DNA from: Diphasiastrum complanatum
Taxonomy: Eukaryota > Streptophyta > Lycopodiopsida > Lycopodiales > Lycopodiaceae
DNA: 36,390 bases
Reading direction: 5' to 3'
Assembly (NCBI GenBank): GCA_029204225.1
Contig: MU835782.1
Span: forward strand, 1 to 36,390
Shown here: positions 23,050 through 34,382 of the stretch, piece by piece
How positions within the stretch are numbered: the first letter of the stretch is position 1
Layout: the number at the start of each line of letters is the position of its first letter
The notes under the pieces: generated by a model
Told to the model about the DNA's origin: nothing
Databases searched by the model: none
What the model saw: only the letters and a program-made list of their open reading frames with translations
Program-made: the position numbers and the translations under genes

Positions 23050-23170
23050 AAAATGACAGATTTCAGAGAGAGAGTGCACATTTTGGAGAGAGAAGTGACA
23101 TTTTGTAGAGAGAAGGGCGGATTCCTAATAGAGAATGCATGTTTTGAAAAGAGAATGGCATAATTTGAAG
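23050..23170. repeat. Degenerate purine-rich tandem repeat
   Basis: Four to five imperfect copies of a unit of about 23-26 bp on the pattern GAGAGAGAAGTGACATTTTG. It lies between the foldback and the ORMDL leader. Confidence 0.6.
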
Positions 23171-23405
23171 GAGAGAAAAAAATCTCGATGCACATTCGGC
23201 ACCTAAAGTCACCATAAAATACAAAGAAAACCGGGGGTAGGGAAGGCCTAGGGCCATTCCACCCTGGGGATACATACCTCTCTTCCTAGGCAGAATGCTT
23301 TCAAAGGGCTACCTTCTCTCCAGGCTCCCCCCTCCTCACCTAAATATTATTTCCCATAAAAAAAGAAATTGATTATATTTTTATTAATTTGTTCTTTAGC
23401 TATTT

Positions 23406-23449
23406 CTCGTCCTCCTTCTTTCTTCCTCTTCTTCTTCTTCTTCTTCTGC
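23406..23449 (+). promoter_or_regulatory. CT-rich tract at probable ORMDL transcript start
   Basis: Pyrimidine-rich stretch with seven consecutive CTT/TTC units, of the kind common in plant 5' untranslated leaders and core promoters. An AT-rich TATATTTTTA lies just upstream near 23374. The transcription start is inferred, not seen. Confidence 0.35.
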
Positions 23450-23523
23450 ACTCGAAGAAAGGCAAACGGCGAAAGCCATATCCTCGCAGCTTGCTTGCTC
23501 TCCCTCTTGCTCGCTCTACTGTG

Positions 23524-23887
23524 CTCGCAATTTATTGTACCTCATAGATCTGCTCTAAACACGTCCAAATCCGTCATTTCATGGCATGAATCTGATATTC
23601 AGATTTTGATGTCATTACTGTAAGCTTCGATGCTTTCTGTTGAAGCGGGAGGGGTTTTTTTGTTGTCCTTGGGGTTTTGTGGTGGCACTTGAGTGTTTGT
23701 TTGCTGGCTAGCTGACTAGCTCTGACAGTTTCTTTGCAATCTCTTGCAGCTCACAGATCTGCCCTAAACATTTGTTATTTCATCGTTTCATGATCGGAAT
23801 CTGATATTCGGTTGTGGATTGTACTTTGGTGCTGTGATATTCTGTTGAAGACGGAGGGTTTTTGGTCTTGAAGTTTTGTGGTTGCAC
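23524..23887 (+). repeat. Diverged tandem duplication in the ORMDL 5' leader
   Basis: Copy A (about 23524-23688) and copy B (about 23734-23887), offset by about 210 bp, share an ordered series of blocks: GCAAT..TTG, CTCAYAGATCTGCYCTAAAC, GAATCTGATATTC, TTCTGTTGAAG, GGAGG and GGTTTTGTGGT/TTTTGTGGTTGCAC. Substitutions and small indels separate the copies. Both lie upstream of the start codon at 23896. Confidence 0.75.
23620..23749 (+). other. Possible 130-bp intron in the ORMDL 5' UTR
   Basis: A donor GTAAGC at 23620 in duplicate copy A and an acceptor CTCTTGCAG ending at 23749, just before copy B, would remove part of copy A and the spacer. The sites are good plant matches but use is unproven. 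Confidence 0.35.
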
Positions 23888-23895
23888 GGGCTGGC

Positions 23896-26800
23896 ATGGC
23901 GGAGAGCCTCTTGCACCGGGCGAGCAGCAGCAGCAGCAGCAGGGATGGCGGACAAGATGCTGCTCATGGCTTGTATGTGAAGGTTGTGCCGCCACCCGAT
24001 CTGAACAAAAATACATCGTGGCTGGAGCTTCCTGGAATTTGGACCACCTACATTCTCATTCTCTTCATATCCTGGTTGCTCATTCTTTCCGTCTTTGGAT
24101 GTAGCGCGGGAGTGGCATGGACAGCTGTTAACCTCATTCATTTCGCGGTAGTCCTTTTTTTACCTTCAATGAAACCTTTCTTCAATTTAGTGGCAAAAAC
24201 TTCCTGCGTATCTAGTTAGGATCTCAAATAGTTGCCGAGGCTGATGTCTAGACCTTCTTACACACTGATGATAGGTTGTCAAGGCTCATGCGTCACCCCC
24301 CTGCAGGGTTCTTAATTAGGAAACGCGAACAGTTTATCTAAAAAAATAAAGCGTGTAAAGTTGTGTGTGATGATCCGCGATGAGATTCCAGATAAGGTCA
24401 TAATGCCAACTAATACCATATGGGGATTAGGAAAGGAGGCTCCACACTCTACATATAATTAATCACCTCATTTTGAGGTTCACTGAGATCTTAAAGGCCA
24501 CACCACACAATCTTGCTAGATGTTCAAGAGTTTAAGATGGATAAAAATCTCAAGAGTGTTTTTTACGGCTAGATCTTGATGCTGCTTTCAAAAAAAGGCT
24601 AAAAAAATGTTACTCATCATTTGTGAAGGCTTATGCCCAAATCTATCTTTTAAAGAACACCTTTGACAAGTTAAACGTTGATCCAAAAAGTGGAAATCAT
24701 GAAATTCCAACACAATTTCTGTACGACTGTCATCACCAAGCAGCACCTTTCTAGGAACGACATGGGCACATAATTTTCCACAATGTCTTTTCTCCATGTG
24801 AGGTACAACTTTGAATGTAGTTGTTCGCAGATATTCAAGGATGCTTATCACTTATAGCCACAAAATTTCAGATGGAAAGCAGAAGTTTTGCTATAATTAA
24901 AGCGTATTGGGCACATGCATACTATATACGCCTTTTAAAATGGTTGGAAAAGGTCCCATCTTAGGGCCTATTGGAGCAAAGAGAGAATTTCATGAGATCA
25001 GAGATAAGAAGGCATAACACCACAAGGAAGGGGTCAACATGCGGGGGCATGTGTGGTTATTTATTCAAGATACCTAAAGATAGAGTAGCTCGTAAGAGAT
25101 TAGAGATAACAAAAGCATGCATATAAGAGACACCAAACTTGAGGCATTAAGATGCTCCGCCTTCCCTCCACTTGATGGAGAAAACTTTGTTCCACAACAA
25201 ATATTTGAGATATAACTCAACATCAATAAGTCAGAGACTTGTTGATTGAGTTAGCTCCCTACAGAGACTTTTGCTAGGTCTAGGAACTTTCAGAAACTTA
25301 AGACTTCAACTCACCGATAAGAGCATTAATTTTTCTGGGTGAAATAAATCTTTGGACTTCTATTGGCTGCTATGGACTTATAGAAAAGTAGAAACAATTA
25401 TAGGCAATTTTTTATGCTTGGAGTCGGTGTTGAAGAAACCTTTTTGGAAAACACAATAAAAATGCTGTTGTCTTGGTGGTGGATTACTTTTTCTTAATTG
25501 TTGGATCTTCTCTCTTTTAAGTGAAGGGTCTTTTCTTTGGCGTTCGGTCTTCTCCTCTTTTGGCGGTGGATCAATTTCTCTTTAGTAGCTCACCAAGTTT
25601 ATGCCTAACAAAATCTCTTTTCAATGCTTGTTGAACTTGGACCCAGAGGGCCCATTTGTGTCGTGAAGTTATATTTTCATTGTTGTACGTTTCCTGTTAA
25701 AGTAGGGTAGTTACAAGGGGATGGACCCTTTCTATTACATGTATCATGTATCTTATTCTATTAATGTTAATGTAGATTGTGGAACTTGCCTCCTCTTTCT
25801 CGTGTGAATGAATCTCTCTCATGGTGAACACTTATGATTGATGATGAGTACTAAAGCACTGATGATTGCTCAACGATTGTAGTGGGACTTGTAGCGCTGA
25901 TTTTTGTGTGCAAGGGATAGAGAAAAACAACTCCTGGATTAAGAAGAGCAAATCGATAGGGTTTTCTCATTGGAGCTTGATGTCATTGCAATGATTTTTT
26001 AGTAGTTTCTTACCTAGATCAAAGATCTCAGGGTTCATTCAAGATAAAGAGTATTCATCAACTTCTGTTGACATTGTTGTGTTTTTGGTCCCTTGCGTTG
26101 ATCTTTTTCGTTTGACTAAACAGGTAACGTACAGGTTTTTTCATTGGGAAAAAGGTACCCCATTTTCTGAAGATCAAGGCATCTATAATAAGAAGACCTG
26201 GTGGGAACAAGTAGACAATGGACGACAACTGACTCGTAACAGGAAATTTCTTACTGTTGTGCCTGTCATATTGTAAGTAACTGTACCTTACGGGTTGTGT
26301 CCACTTGACTTTGTCTTTTTGAAATTCTTGCAAAATGGGTTGCATTTTATTTAGTTTACACAACTAAGATTCATAGCAGTGTCTATCTTTATCTGAGATG
26401 AGGCTGTTTGTTTTAAAGAAAGATGGTTACTACCTGTGGTGAGCAACTGTGTTAGAATTTTGCAGTGCCTTAGAAGACTTAGTGAAATGTTTTTACATAC
26501 ATCTGTGCCTCTTAGTCCAATTCAACCACCGAAGTGCTCTATGGTTGTAGTATATGTGGTAGCCATAGCTCCAATACAGGTAGTAGTGGCATGGTGTATG
26601 TCGGCCACACTAATGATATACTTTTATTTTTATTTGACAACATGTTTTACAAGCTACAAAAGTGCATCACTTTAAAACTTTGTATTAGATTATAGCTAAA
26701 TATGGATTCAGTTCATTTAGAATTTTTTAAATCAGCACATTTTTCAAGAGTTTTCTAGTTTTACTTGGCCTTGGTGAACTTTTATGGATGGAAAGTTTAC

Positions 26801-27479
26801 ACTTTTTACCTAGAGCTTAGAACCGTGAAGGTAAGTCCTCACTACCTAAGAGCTGAAAAATCCCCCAAAGAATTCTCATTTGTGGAGAAACCATCCCAAA
26901 CTTAAAAATCTTCTCCCTTACTTTCAAAATTCTTTGAAACTTTGGAAACCCATTTATGATCAAACCTCCTCTCCTTCTAGTTGTTGCAGTCCATAAACTA
27001 TTCCCCTCCTCTTCCTCCTCGTCATCTCTGGATTGCATTTACTTTGTTAGGTACTGATTTTCTTAAAATGTTTGTCTGTAGAGACTGGTTTGCAGGACAT
27101 TCTTTTTGGAATTATTATTGACTGAAGTTTATTTTTTCAGAAAGACTAGTGTTTGGCCCCTTTCTAGTAAGGATGTATCAAACAAAGCTTTTCCCATTAT
27201 TACAACCTTCATTGTTATCCAAATGTCTCTTTTTTGTATGCGTTTGGAATGTGGATATTTTGAGTCAAGTTCCTAAGAGATCTGGTTTTATGGCTCTTGA
27301 AGTTCTGACTTTTGCTCCTTTACTGAGGTTGCAGGTATTTGATAGCATCTCATACGACAGATTACAAGAACCCTATGTTGTTTTTAAATACCATTGCAGT
27401 GCTCGTTCTAGTCATTGCAAAATTCCCATACATGCACAAGGTACGGATTTTTGGGATCAATGCAGACTATCCATCCTGA
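23896..27479 (+). CDS. ORM: ORM/ORMDL family protein, regulator of serine palmitoyltransferase
   Basis: Three exons: 23896-24147, 26124-26272 and 27335-27479, joined at GT-AG introns (phase 0, then phase 2), giving 181 residues. ORMDL proteins sit in the ER membrane and restrain serine palmitoyltransferase, the first step of sphingolipid synthesis, in response to ceramide. Hallmarks: PPPDLNKNTSW (residues 32-42; Asn39 aligns with the ceramide-sensing Asn of animal ORMDL), GIWTTYILILF (47-57), FFHWEKGTPF (89-98), DQGIYNKKTWWEQ (101-113), LTRNRKFLTVVPV (120-132) and MHKVRIFGIN (167-176). Hydrophobic segments at about 50-68, 73-90, 126-139 and 148-163. The usual plant protein begins near residue 26; here a Ser-rich extension (six Ser from an AGC repeat) precedes it. 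No break is seen. The start is the first ATG in frame with the domain; an upstream GTG adds nothing plausible. Confidence 0.95.
24148..26123 (+). other. ORMDL intron 1 (1976 bp)
   Basis: Begins GTAGTC and ends ACTAAACAG. AT-rich, no conserved domain on either strand; one 87-codon minus-strand ORF at 24588-24851 is unrecognised. Confidence 0.85.
26273..27334 (+). other. ORMDL intron 2 (1062 bp)
   Basis: Begins with the consensus donor GTAAGT and ends GGTTGCAG. No domain is recognised in it; the minus-strand acidic-run ORF at 26817-27038 comes from a CCT-rich tract and is not supported. Confidence 0.9.
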
Positions 27480-28330
27480 TCGGATGCAGCTAAATGTTCC
27501 CATGGGTTAGGCCAAATCATTCTGTAAACAACTGTGGCCTGGCTTTTGTTATTCTCCTTCCAATACTCTCCATTTGAATGGGTCTGTACAGAGATGCCTT
27601 GCTGTTCATGTACATCCACTGCTTTCAATCAGGACGCTGGACTCATCTATTAACATACATGCCTGTAGTCTCTGTTAAGTCAAATATACTTAGTTGTAGA
27701 GTTGCTGGAGGATAGTTCGGAGGAGGGAGTCCTTGAAACTTGGATTCTATTATGCTGATGTATCATGTCTTAAAATGTCGAATGAAAGATTGTCGAGACA
27801 TGAAACTTATCAACTGTGACATATGATTGTGGAAAGTGAATCCTTACCTTTCTTTTTTTGAGAGCTGCACTGGCAAGAAGCCTTTTCTAAACTGAAACTT
27901 TTGTTGTCAATTTTATGTGACTATTCCAACCTCTATAATGAAGCACAACCTTTATTTTCAACAGTAGTTTTTCCACTTGGATTTGGTTTTCACAGTCTTT
28001 GATCTCAGTTTTTGACAGGCTGTCAAAATCAAAGCACCAAGTAGGATGGATCTCTTGTATGTGTGTGGGGTTTGTTTCTTGGTTTAATAACTTGTTAACC
28101 GCAATAAGTTGCTGGCAATTTCTAGGCACCACTATGTATTAGAAATATTTACATCATTTCATGTTGCTGATGCGCCTTTTTTCATGACTATTGCCTACCA
28201 CAGCTTATTTAGGTTGTAAAAGTAGCTTTGTAAATGCTTATGAAGTGCACATGATTCTTGAAACATATTCCTTGCAATCATGACCACAACTGATGTAAAT
28301 TACAGGCTCAAAATTGCCATGCACATGCTA

Positions 28331-28867
28331 TTGAGGTTGAAGATTGCATGTCCCCTTTCCTATGTTAGGTACTATTATAGGCATTGGCATCTATATACTT
28401 TTCTCGTGTTAGTGTACATGCAGATTTCATTAGAGATTTTGGCAGTTGTGGCTGGCTGGTTTGTGCTAGTTCTTTCATTCATTTTGTAGTGGTGCTTTTT
28501 GCCCTTGCCCTCCTGCTATATTCTTTAGTTACATTTTGAGCAAGCTGAAGTAATGAAATGCAAATTTGACTTATTCTTCTACGAGGAAGTAGACATTTCA
28601 TTCTGTTGGCTTTGCATTTTAGTCCTAGCCTTCATCATGGCAGAGTCTGCCATTTACCACTGAGAAGTGATAGAAACTCAGTAAGCTGGTCTTTGTACAA
28701 AATGTTTATGAAAGCTAATGTGGACAAACATTTGTGCATGTGACCTACATCTAGTCTTGTGCATTGACGAAGTTGATGGTTTGAGATGTTGCAGTGGCCT
28801 CCATAAGGTTGAAGAATACACGTCTCCTTTGTTTATGTCGGGTACTATTCTAGACATAATATCTACT
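28331..28867. repeat. Diverged 63-bp duplicate pair, 474 bp apart
   Basis: 28331-28393 and 28805-28867 share the ordered blocks AGGTTGAAGA, ACGTCTCC/ATGTCCCC, CTTT, TATGT, GGTACTATT and TAG.CAT. Similarity is lost outside. Confidence 0.5.
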
Positions 28868-29422
28868 TATGCTATTGACTTCAGAATCAAAATATCAACG
28901 TATATCATTTTCTCTTAAAATGGTGGAGAGGATTATAAACTGTTGAAGAATAATATGGTGAGAATGCAGTAATTGGAAACATTGGATTCCTTGGAATGCA
29001 TGTTTTGGGTGACCTGGATCTTAAAGAAACATTATACTACAAATATGAGCAGGTTGATCAAGCTTGCTGAGTTAACCAGATGACTAATTACAAATTCTGA
29101 ACTGCAATTAAATTCAGTTTAAGTGATTCAAGATGGCTGACTAGCCAACACAAGTATCCACATTTGAAAGCCAATAACATTCACATTCGGATGACCAGAA
29201 AGTAGCTTGGTTGACAGGGCCCTTCTCTCCCTGTGAAGTCTGGAGTTAGATGCCTGCCAGATGCACTTGGATGGGATATCTTAGGCTTTATTGCCTTGTC
29301 TTCTTTGCTGACAGCTTTGAAAAGGTCCTCCATACATGTGCTCCCAAATGCCATTGAGAACCATTTTAATATTGTAATTAAATCTAAACATTGTTCGAAG
29401 TTGCTTGGCATGTTTTTAGTCT

Positions 29423-29444
29423 ACGTGAACGTTCATGTTCACGT
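29423..29444. repeat. Perfect 8-bp inverted repeat with embedded CACGTG
   Basis: ACGTGAAC, six bases, GTTCACGT. The right arm continues into a G-box-like CACGTG at 29440-29445. It could form a hairpin or bind a dimeric factor, but no gene lies close by. Confidence 0.4.
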
Positions 29445-30363
29445 GTTCGAGCTGAGTCAAGATTGGCTCAGGATGTAACAAAAATTAGGAGTTGCAATTG
29501 ATGATAAATCAACTATTTTGTTCCAAAATCGATGCGATTAAGAGGGAAAAGAAGGGGCTTGGATCTCCAACCAGTTGAGTATCGGTGTGGTACAAGCTTC
29601 AATCCAATGAGGAGAGGGTTAAGCTACAAGTCTAAGATGGGATCTAAGCCTACCAAGGGTGTCAATCTTGGTGTTGGATCTAAAGGTGGGATGACTTAGA
29701 TGTGGGTGTGAGATCTTCTTTTCTTCTCTTTTTGGAGTTTTTGATATTGGTTTGATCCTCTTCTTGGATTTTGATTTCTTGGCTTATCTAGGCTTCTATG
29801 GCTCTAGATCTTCTCCTCTTGAGGTTGATTTTCTTAAGGAAGATGAGCAATGGAAATAAAACCTACCTAATGGATCATATCGATCTCTTCCAAGGAATTT
29901 TCTAACACCTATTTTGCTTGAGTGTGATTTTGTTGAATGAAGGCAAGTGCTAATGATCTTTCAAGAGTGTGATAGCATGATTAAACAACATCAAACAAGC
30001 ATTCATTATCCACAATTAATCATACACAAGTAAAAAAGGAGGGCATCACAAAGTAAGAATGGTAGGAGGAGACCTCTCTCTCTTTCAATCTCTATTCATC
30101 ACAATGGAAAGTGATTACAAAATGGTGTCACATCCCTCTTTATAAACAAGGCTAGGGTTAGGATTTTTGGTTCACCCAAAAACCATGTTCCATAAGAACT
30201 TGACTTTTTATAAAGTTTTAAGCCAAATTGCATTTTAAACTACTTGGGGGTCCTTTTTCATTTTAGGCCCATTTGAGCATAGATCTACTTTTACTTCTCG
30301 TGCCATAGGCTTATGAGTACAGTGCACCTTCTATGAGTGTTTGACATTATATTACAAATAAAT

Positions 30364-30617
30364 CTAAGTCTTTATGTTGACTCGGCCATGCTTATATTCT
30401 CGTCGCCGTAAAATATGTTGGTGAAGCACTGGGCTTTGTTTCTGCTCGTCGGCCGACATTGGCATTCCCAGTACATATGGAATCTGGAACTCCTTCTCGA
30501 TGATTTGTCGAGGCTCTTTAACGTAGTTTGGCGGCTCAATTCCGTCGCTTGACATTCGTTAGGCTCTTTTAGCATTTGAAATCCGTTAGAAGAATTTTCA
30601 CATGAATCTTCTAACAA
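30364..30617 (-). other. Unrecognised minus-strand open stretches
   Basis: Two overlapping frames of 63 and 81 codons, markedly more codon-like and GC-richer than the surroundings. No family recognised; possibly a fragment of a larger decayed element. Confidence 0.2.
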
Positions 30618-30859
30618 AAAAGACCAAAGCTGAGTAGCTTGATTAAAACCAACAACAACAACAACACGATCGACAACAAAAAAAAGTTGAAGACCAAACT
30701 CTTCTACAAGTACTTTGAGTGTTTGGTTGACTCTACTACGTGCAGATTCCTTCTGACTAGGATTCCAAAACCATTCTTGATTATTAAAAGATATTGGAGT
30801 ATATGTGCATTATACCACTAAGGAAATATAAGAATCATTCTGAAATGTTTTTCCCAAGG

Positions 30860-32960
30860 AAAATTACTAGATTCCAAGAATATTTTTCCAATCAGATTAT
30901 GAGTTATCCAAATTCTACAATCAACCAAGTAATTAAAGACCATTATAACACCCGTCTTTAACAACATAAACTTTATACAATCACCTAGAACATCACCTAG
31001 AACAACATCTAGAGATTACAAAGTTCTTTAGAATTCCAACTAACTTCAGTGGTTATCCTTGATATTAGCTAAACTTTGTCATCCAATATGAGCTCATTGG
31101 GATACAGTAAATAACTTAGAATATGTTTCTCATTCAAAAAATATTCTATATCAAGAATTCCTATATTCTATGCACATAACTTTTGTAGATGAATCCTGAT
31201 GACTCACAAATCATGTGTCTAAAGCAATATAGATCTGAATTAACAACTCCTGGTGAATTCTCTTCACACTGCTTATTCAACCAATTAACTTCTAATCAGG
31301 AGTAATCCAATTACTCAAGTCAATTGCCAATGATTCAAAAATCTCAAATGTCTAGGTTCCAATATTATATATTCTAGAACAACACCACATTTAGATCCAC
31401 TTCTAAACCATAAGTAAGTTAATGAATTACCCTTTTCATAGAAAGAGAAATTAACCTCCTGCAAGTAACTGTTCTGAACATTAGTTGTTCCTATGTCTAT
31501 GCACACTGGCTAGTTTAATTATACGATATAAACTTAGTACATAGAAAACACATAGTAGATCCACAAGATTAGCACGTACGTAACCAACATATACAACTAT
31601 GTTTCTAAACATAAACATAGGCTACAATCTGGTAGATATATCCATAATCCGCATATGTTACTCACATAACTCACTGAGAATCTTGCAACTCAGCTACAAA
31701 AGAACTCTATTCCTCATGAGTAAATAACATATGTGGGAAATCTCTAAAGTGAATAATTCCACAATCACAAGTTTTCCAACCATCATACTTTTACTAACAA
31801 AATTCCTTTTACCAATCAACCTACATCAGATTTTAGTATCCAAACCAAGATTAGGCTGACTTATACAAACATCTTTGGACATAAGGTTAAGATTAAAAAT
31901 TCATTCCCACCTGATCCAATCCATAACAAAATAGTACTTGGCAAGACCGATCAGTGAAACCTTAATTTAATCTTTACCACCACTATCCATATTCATGAAT
32001 ATCTCACAGCTCATTACCACCAAAAATCCTCTAGTTTAAGATTACTCAAAACAATCCCTAGAGAGTTCCTCTATTTCAACTGGATAATTCAACCTTTGCA
32101 CACATACTAGATTTTTTCCTAGATTCAAAACAATCCCTAGAGAGTTCCTCTATTTCAACTGGATAGTTCAACCTTTGCACACATACTAGATTTCTCACAA
32201 AAAGTCTATGCAATTGGCTGATCAATCGAAAGACTTATTCCTATCTTTTCTTCTCCCCCTTTTAAAAGAAATTCCATAATTTTGATTAAAAAGTTCAACG
32301 TATAAGATATCAAACATTTGAAAATGTCAGTAATGAGTATCCAATACTATTACAAACCGGACCTCTTCCAAAATCATAAAACATCTTATCCCGAGTGATA
32401 GAAATATTACATTTCAATAATCAACTATCAAATATAGATAATCATTTGGGTCTAGGAAGTCTTAATTCCACTGAATCAATTCAAAACATCAATAGATTTT
32501 GAGCCATATTCACAATTATATGGAAGTACAATTTTATATAACTATAATCAGTTCTTCAGAACATATTTCTACATTGGAAAAAATTATATGAATCTCAATC
32601 CAATTGTCTCGTATTTAAGAAATTTTTAAAAAGTAGAGATTTAAAGTAAAAGAGAAATAGATTTAAGGGCTTCCAGATTTTGCAAATAATGAGATACCAT
32701 TTAAGATCCGGATCTATATCTCATAATTTCCCAGAATACCCTGAGCAAATAACCAATAGGTTTCTCTTTTAGTGTTACCATTACAGTAATCACTAACCAT
32801 CGGTCTACAGATCATTCTCACACAAGAAATCCCCTTTGGAATCACTGATGTCCCATACCATCAGCTTTTTCTCCAAGAATTCTCTGCTTCTAGATTTGTT
32901 TACGAAAAAGTCAAAAAGACCATCTGGCTATCCTATACTTCAATATAGGATCAAAATCAC
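30860..32960. other. AT-rich region without recognisable gene
   Basis: No ORF above 63 codons and no domain. It lies downstream, on the minus strand, of the decayed Ty3 RT at 32985-33210, so much of it may be the eroded remainder of that element. Confidence 0.35.
32047..32198. repeat. 79-bp tandem duplication, about 1.9 copies
   Basis: CAAAACAATCCCTAGAGAGT recurs 79 bp later, and the following 50 bases match with a single substitution. The near-identity indicates a recent event. Confidence 0.9.
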
Positions 32961-32984
32961 AACCAATTTCAGGAGATACTTCTA

Positions 32985-33300
32985 ATCATTGAATTCCCTC
33001 ATGCTCCTTAAGCGTTCCTCAATAGATGAACACATGATCTAAGAATACCACTCCGCATTGACCCATACATGGACGAAATTTATTGTTCAAGTGTTGTCGA
33101 AATGCCACAAGTGTATTCATAGAACCAAAAGGAACATTAGAATCTCGATATAACCAGAAACAATACTGTCATAGATATCCGATATATATTTCAGAATCGG
33201 TAAAAAGAACCTAATTCTTTTACAAATTAGAAGTTCTCTTGGTTGTCTCAGTCATTATAAAGAAATGCTCTATAATGCCACAAAAAGAATCCAAATTACT
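32985..33300 (-). pseudogene. Heavily decayed Ty3/gypsy reverse transcriptase
   Basis: The minus-strand frame through 33138-32990 reads NVPFGSMNTLVAFRQHLNNK then FRP...GVVFLDHVFIY, a stop, then GTLKEHEGIQ. This aligns with the MPFGLTNAP...FRPYL...VFLDDILIYS...EEH core of Ty3 RTs. The catalytic second Asp is His (codon 33034-33036). Weaker traces of upstream RT motifs (YRA, then FVKELGS) appear at 33190-33290 in another frame. Several stops; no function expected. Confidence 0.6.
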
Positions 33301-34367
33301 AGATTCTTGTATGGAACACATTCCATCTGCCCTCATCTGCAAATTCATGGGATTTGATCCAAATCCTATTGCAAAATGGAGATGGTTCCATACATGGATA
33401 ATTGACTGCCAATCCCTTTTCTCTTAAAATCTTCAATTCTAATTAAACGCTGGGGAAAAGGAATCCAAATTCCCGGAGGTAGTTTTAAAATTAATTCCCA
33501 ATTGTATTCTCACTTGCTATCACATATACTTCAGGAATTGAAAGTAGAATAAAATAACTGGATCACTTGGTCAACCCAACATCTACCCCTCAGACTTCTT
33601 CTCTTTCCTCCCTTCCCAAATTCGTAGTCCTCTTTGTTTGATGGTATCAGCCTTCAAAAGAAAGGTTCCTTCTCGAGCCATCAGCACCTTGTATCACAAG
33701 CAAACATGCAAACCAAGAAAAGCACGAGCACTAAGACTCACCACGAATACATACAATCAAGACACTCAGGCATAATTACTAACAAGTAACAAAGACAAGG
33801 TCCCCCTTTTGACATAGCCCTACCAAAGGACCTTTGCCTGGCCGCGCCCATATAGATCGATCACAAAATCAGCCCACAGAGAACACCCATTCAACTACGT
33901 GCAGTCACCATTAAGCAGCACATTGCCTCAGTCACGCCCCACCAACTCTGGTCGATAGCCCTTATAGCTAGATGATCGGCAACTATCCTGCACCGGCAGC
34001 TAACCACCCCTGCTTTACACCCGAATTCAAGCAGCATCTTTGTATCAATGGTTAACCCGTATAGTTCAAATATGTCGCTAGGACAACATTCCAGCAAGGG
34101 AGGTTGAGACTTGGTTAGAGCTCGTAGCCCACTGTCTAGACTGTTGTTGTTGTGCAGTAGCATAATGCTCTAGAGGACCAATATTTTGATTTGTATTATA
34201 GTTCCACTGTTCATGACCATCTGAAGGTTGTGGTTCCATCATATTCGCTTGAGGAGCTAGCCTATTGATTTTTTACCATTTTCAATAGTGTTAGTATTAG
34301 CTAGGTTGTTGATTGCCTATTTCGATCAACAATCGATATTAGCTCCTTCACATGTCTCTCCAACAGG
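33301..34367. other. No clear gene; possible eroded gag region
   Basis: On the minus strand from about 34239 a short Asn/Gln-rich open stretch starts (MEPQPSDGHEQWNYNTNQN) and continues with a Gln run before a stop near 34080. Gln/Asn-rich leaders are common in plant Ty3 gag, and this lies upstream of the decayed RT on the same strand, but no gag domain is seen. Confidence 0.25.
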
Positions 34368-34382
34368 TGGTATTAGAGCCAA
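34368..34382 (+). other. Primer-binding-site-like sequence
   Basis: TGGTATTAGAGCCAA follows CTCCAACAGG, resembling an LTR end (CCAACA), two spacer bases and a one-base variant of the initiator-Met PBS. No gag or pol follows on the plus strand, and the LTR start was not found. Confidence 0.4.

Larger units (their letters stand above)
27480..30350. other. ORMDL 3' flank and intergenic sequence
   Basis: The first few hundred bases should be the ORMDL 3' UTR; an AATGAAA at 27781 is a possible poly(A) signal. The rest has no recognisable gene. It holds a diverged duplication (28331-28393 and 28805-28867), a short perfect hairpin (29423-29444), and a possible decayed LTR near 29700-30170 with a minus-strand TTTATAAAGAGGG at about 30137-30149. 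Confidence 0.4.

Noticed and set aside
23369-23623. 84-codon plus-strand ORF with a hydrophobic, Phe-rich start
   Set aside because: It sits in the probable ORMDL 5' leader; the Phe run comes from the CTT tract and it is in no continuous frame with the gene.
23780-24141. Minus-strand ORFs with Cys or Ala runs
   Set aside because: Antisense to ORMDL exon 1; the runs are the reverse of the AGC repeat.
26817-27038. Minus-strand ORF starting with an acidic run
   Set aside because: Falls inside ORMDL intron 2 and its acidic run comes from a CCT-rich tract; no domain.
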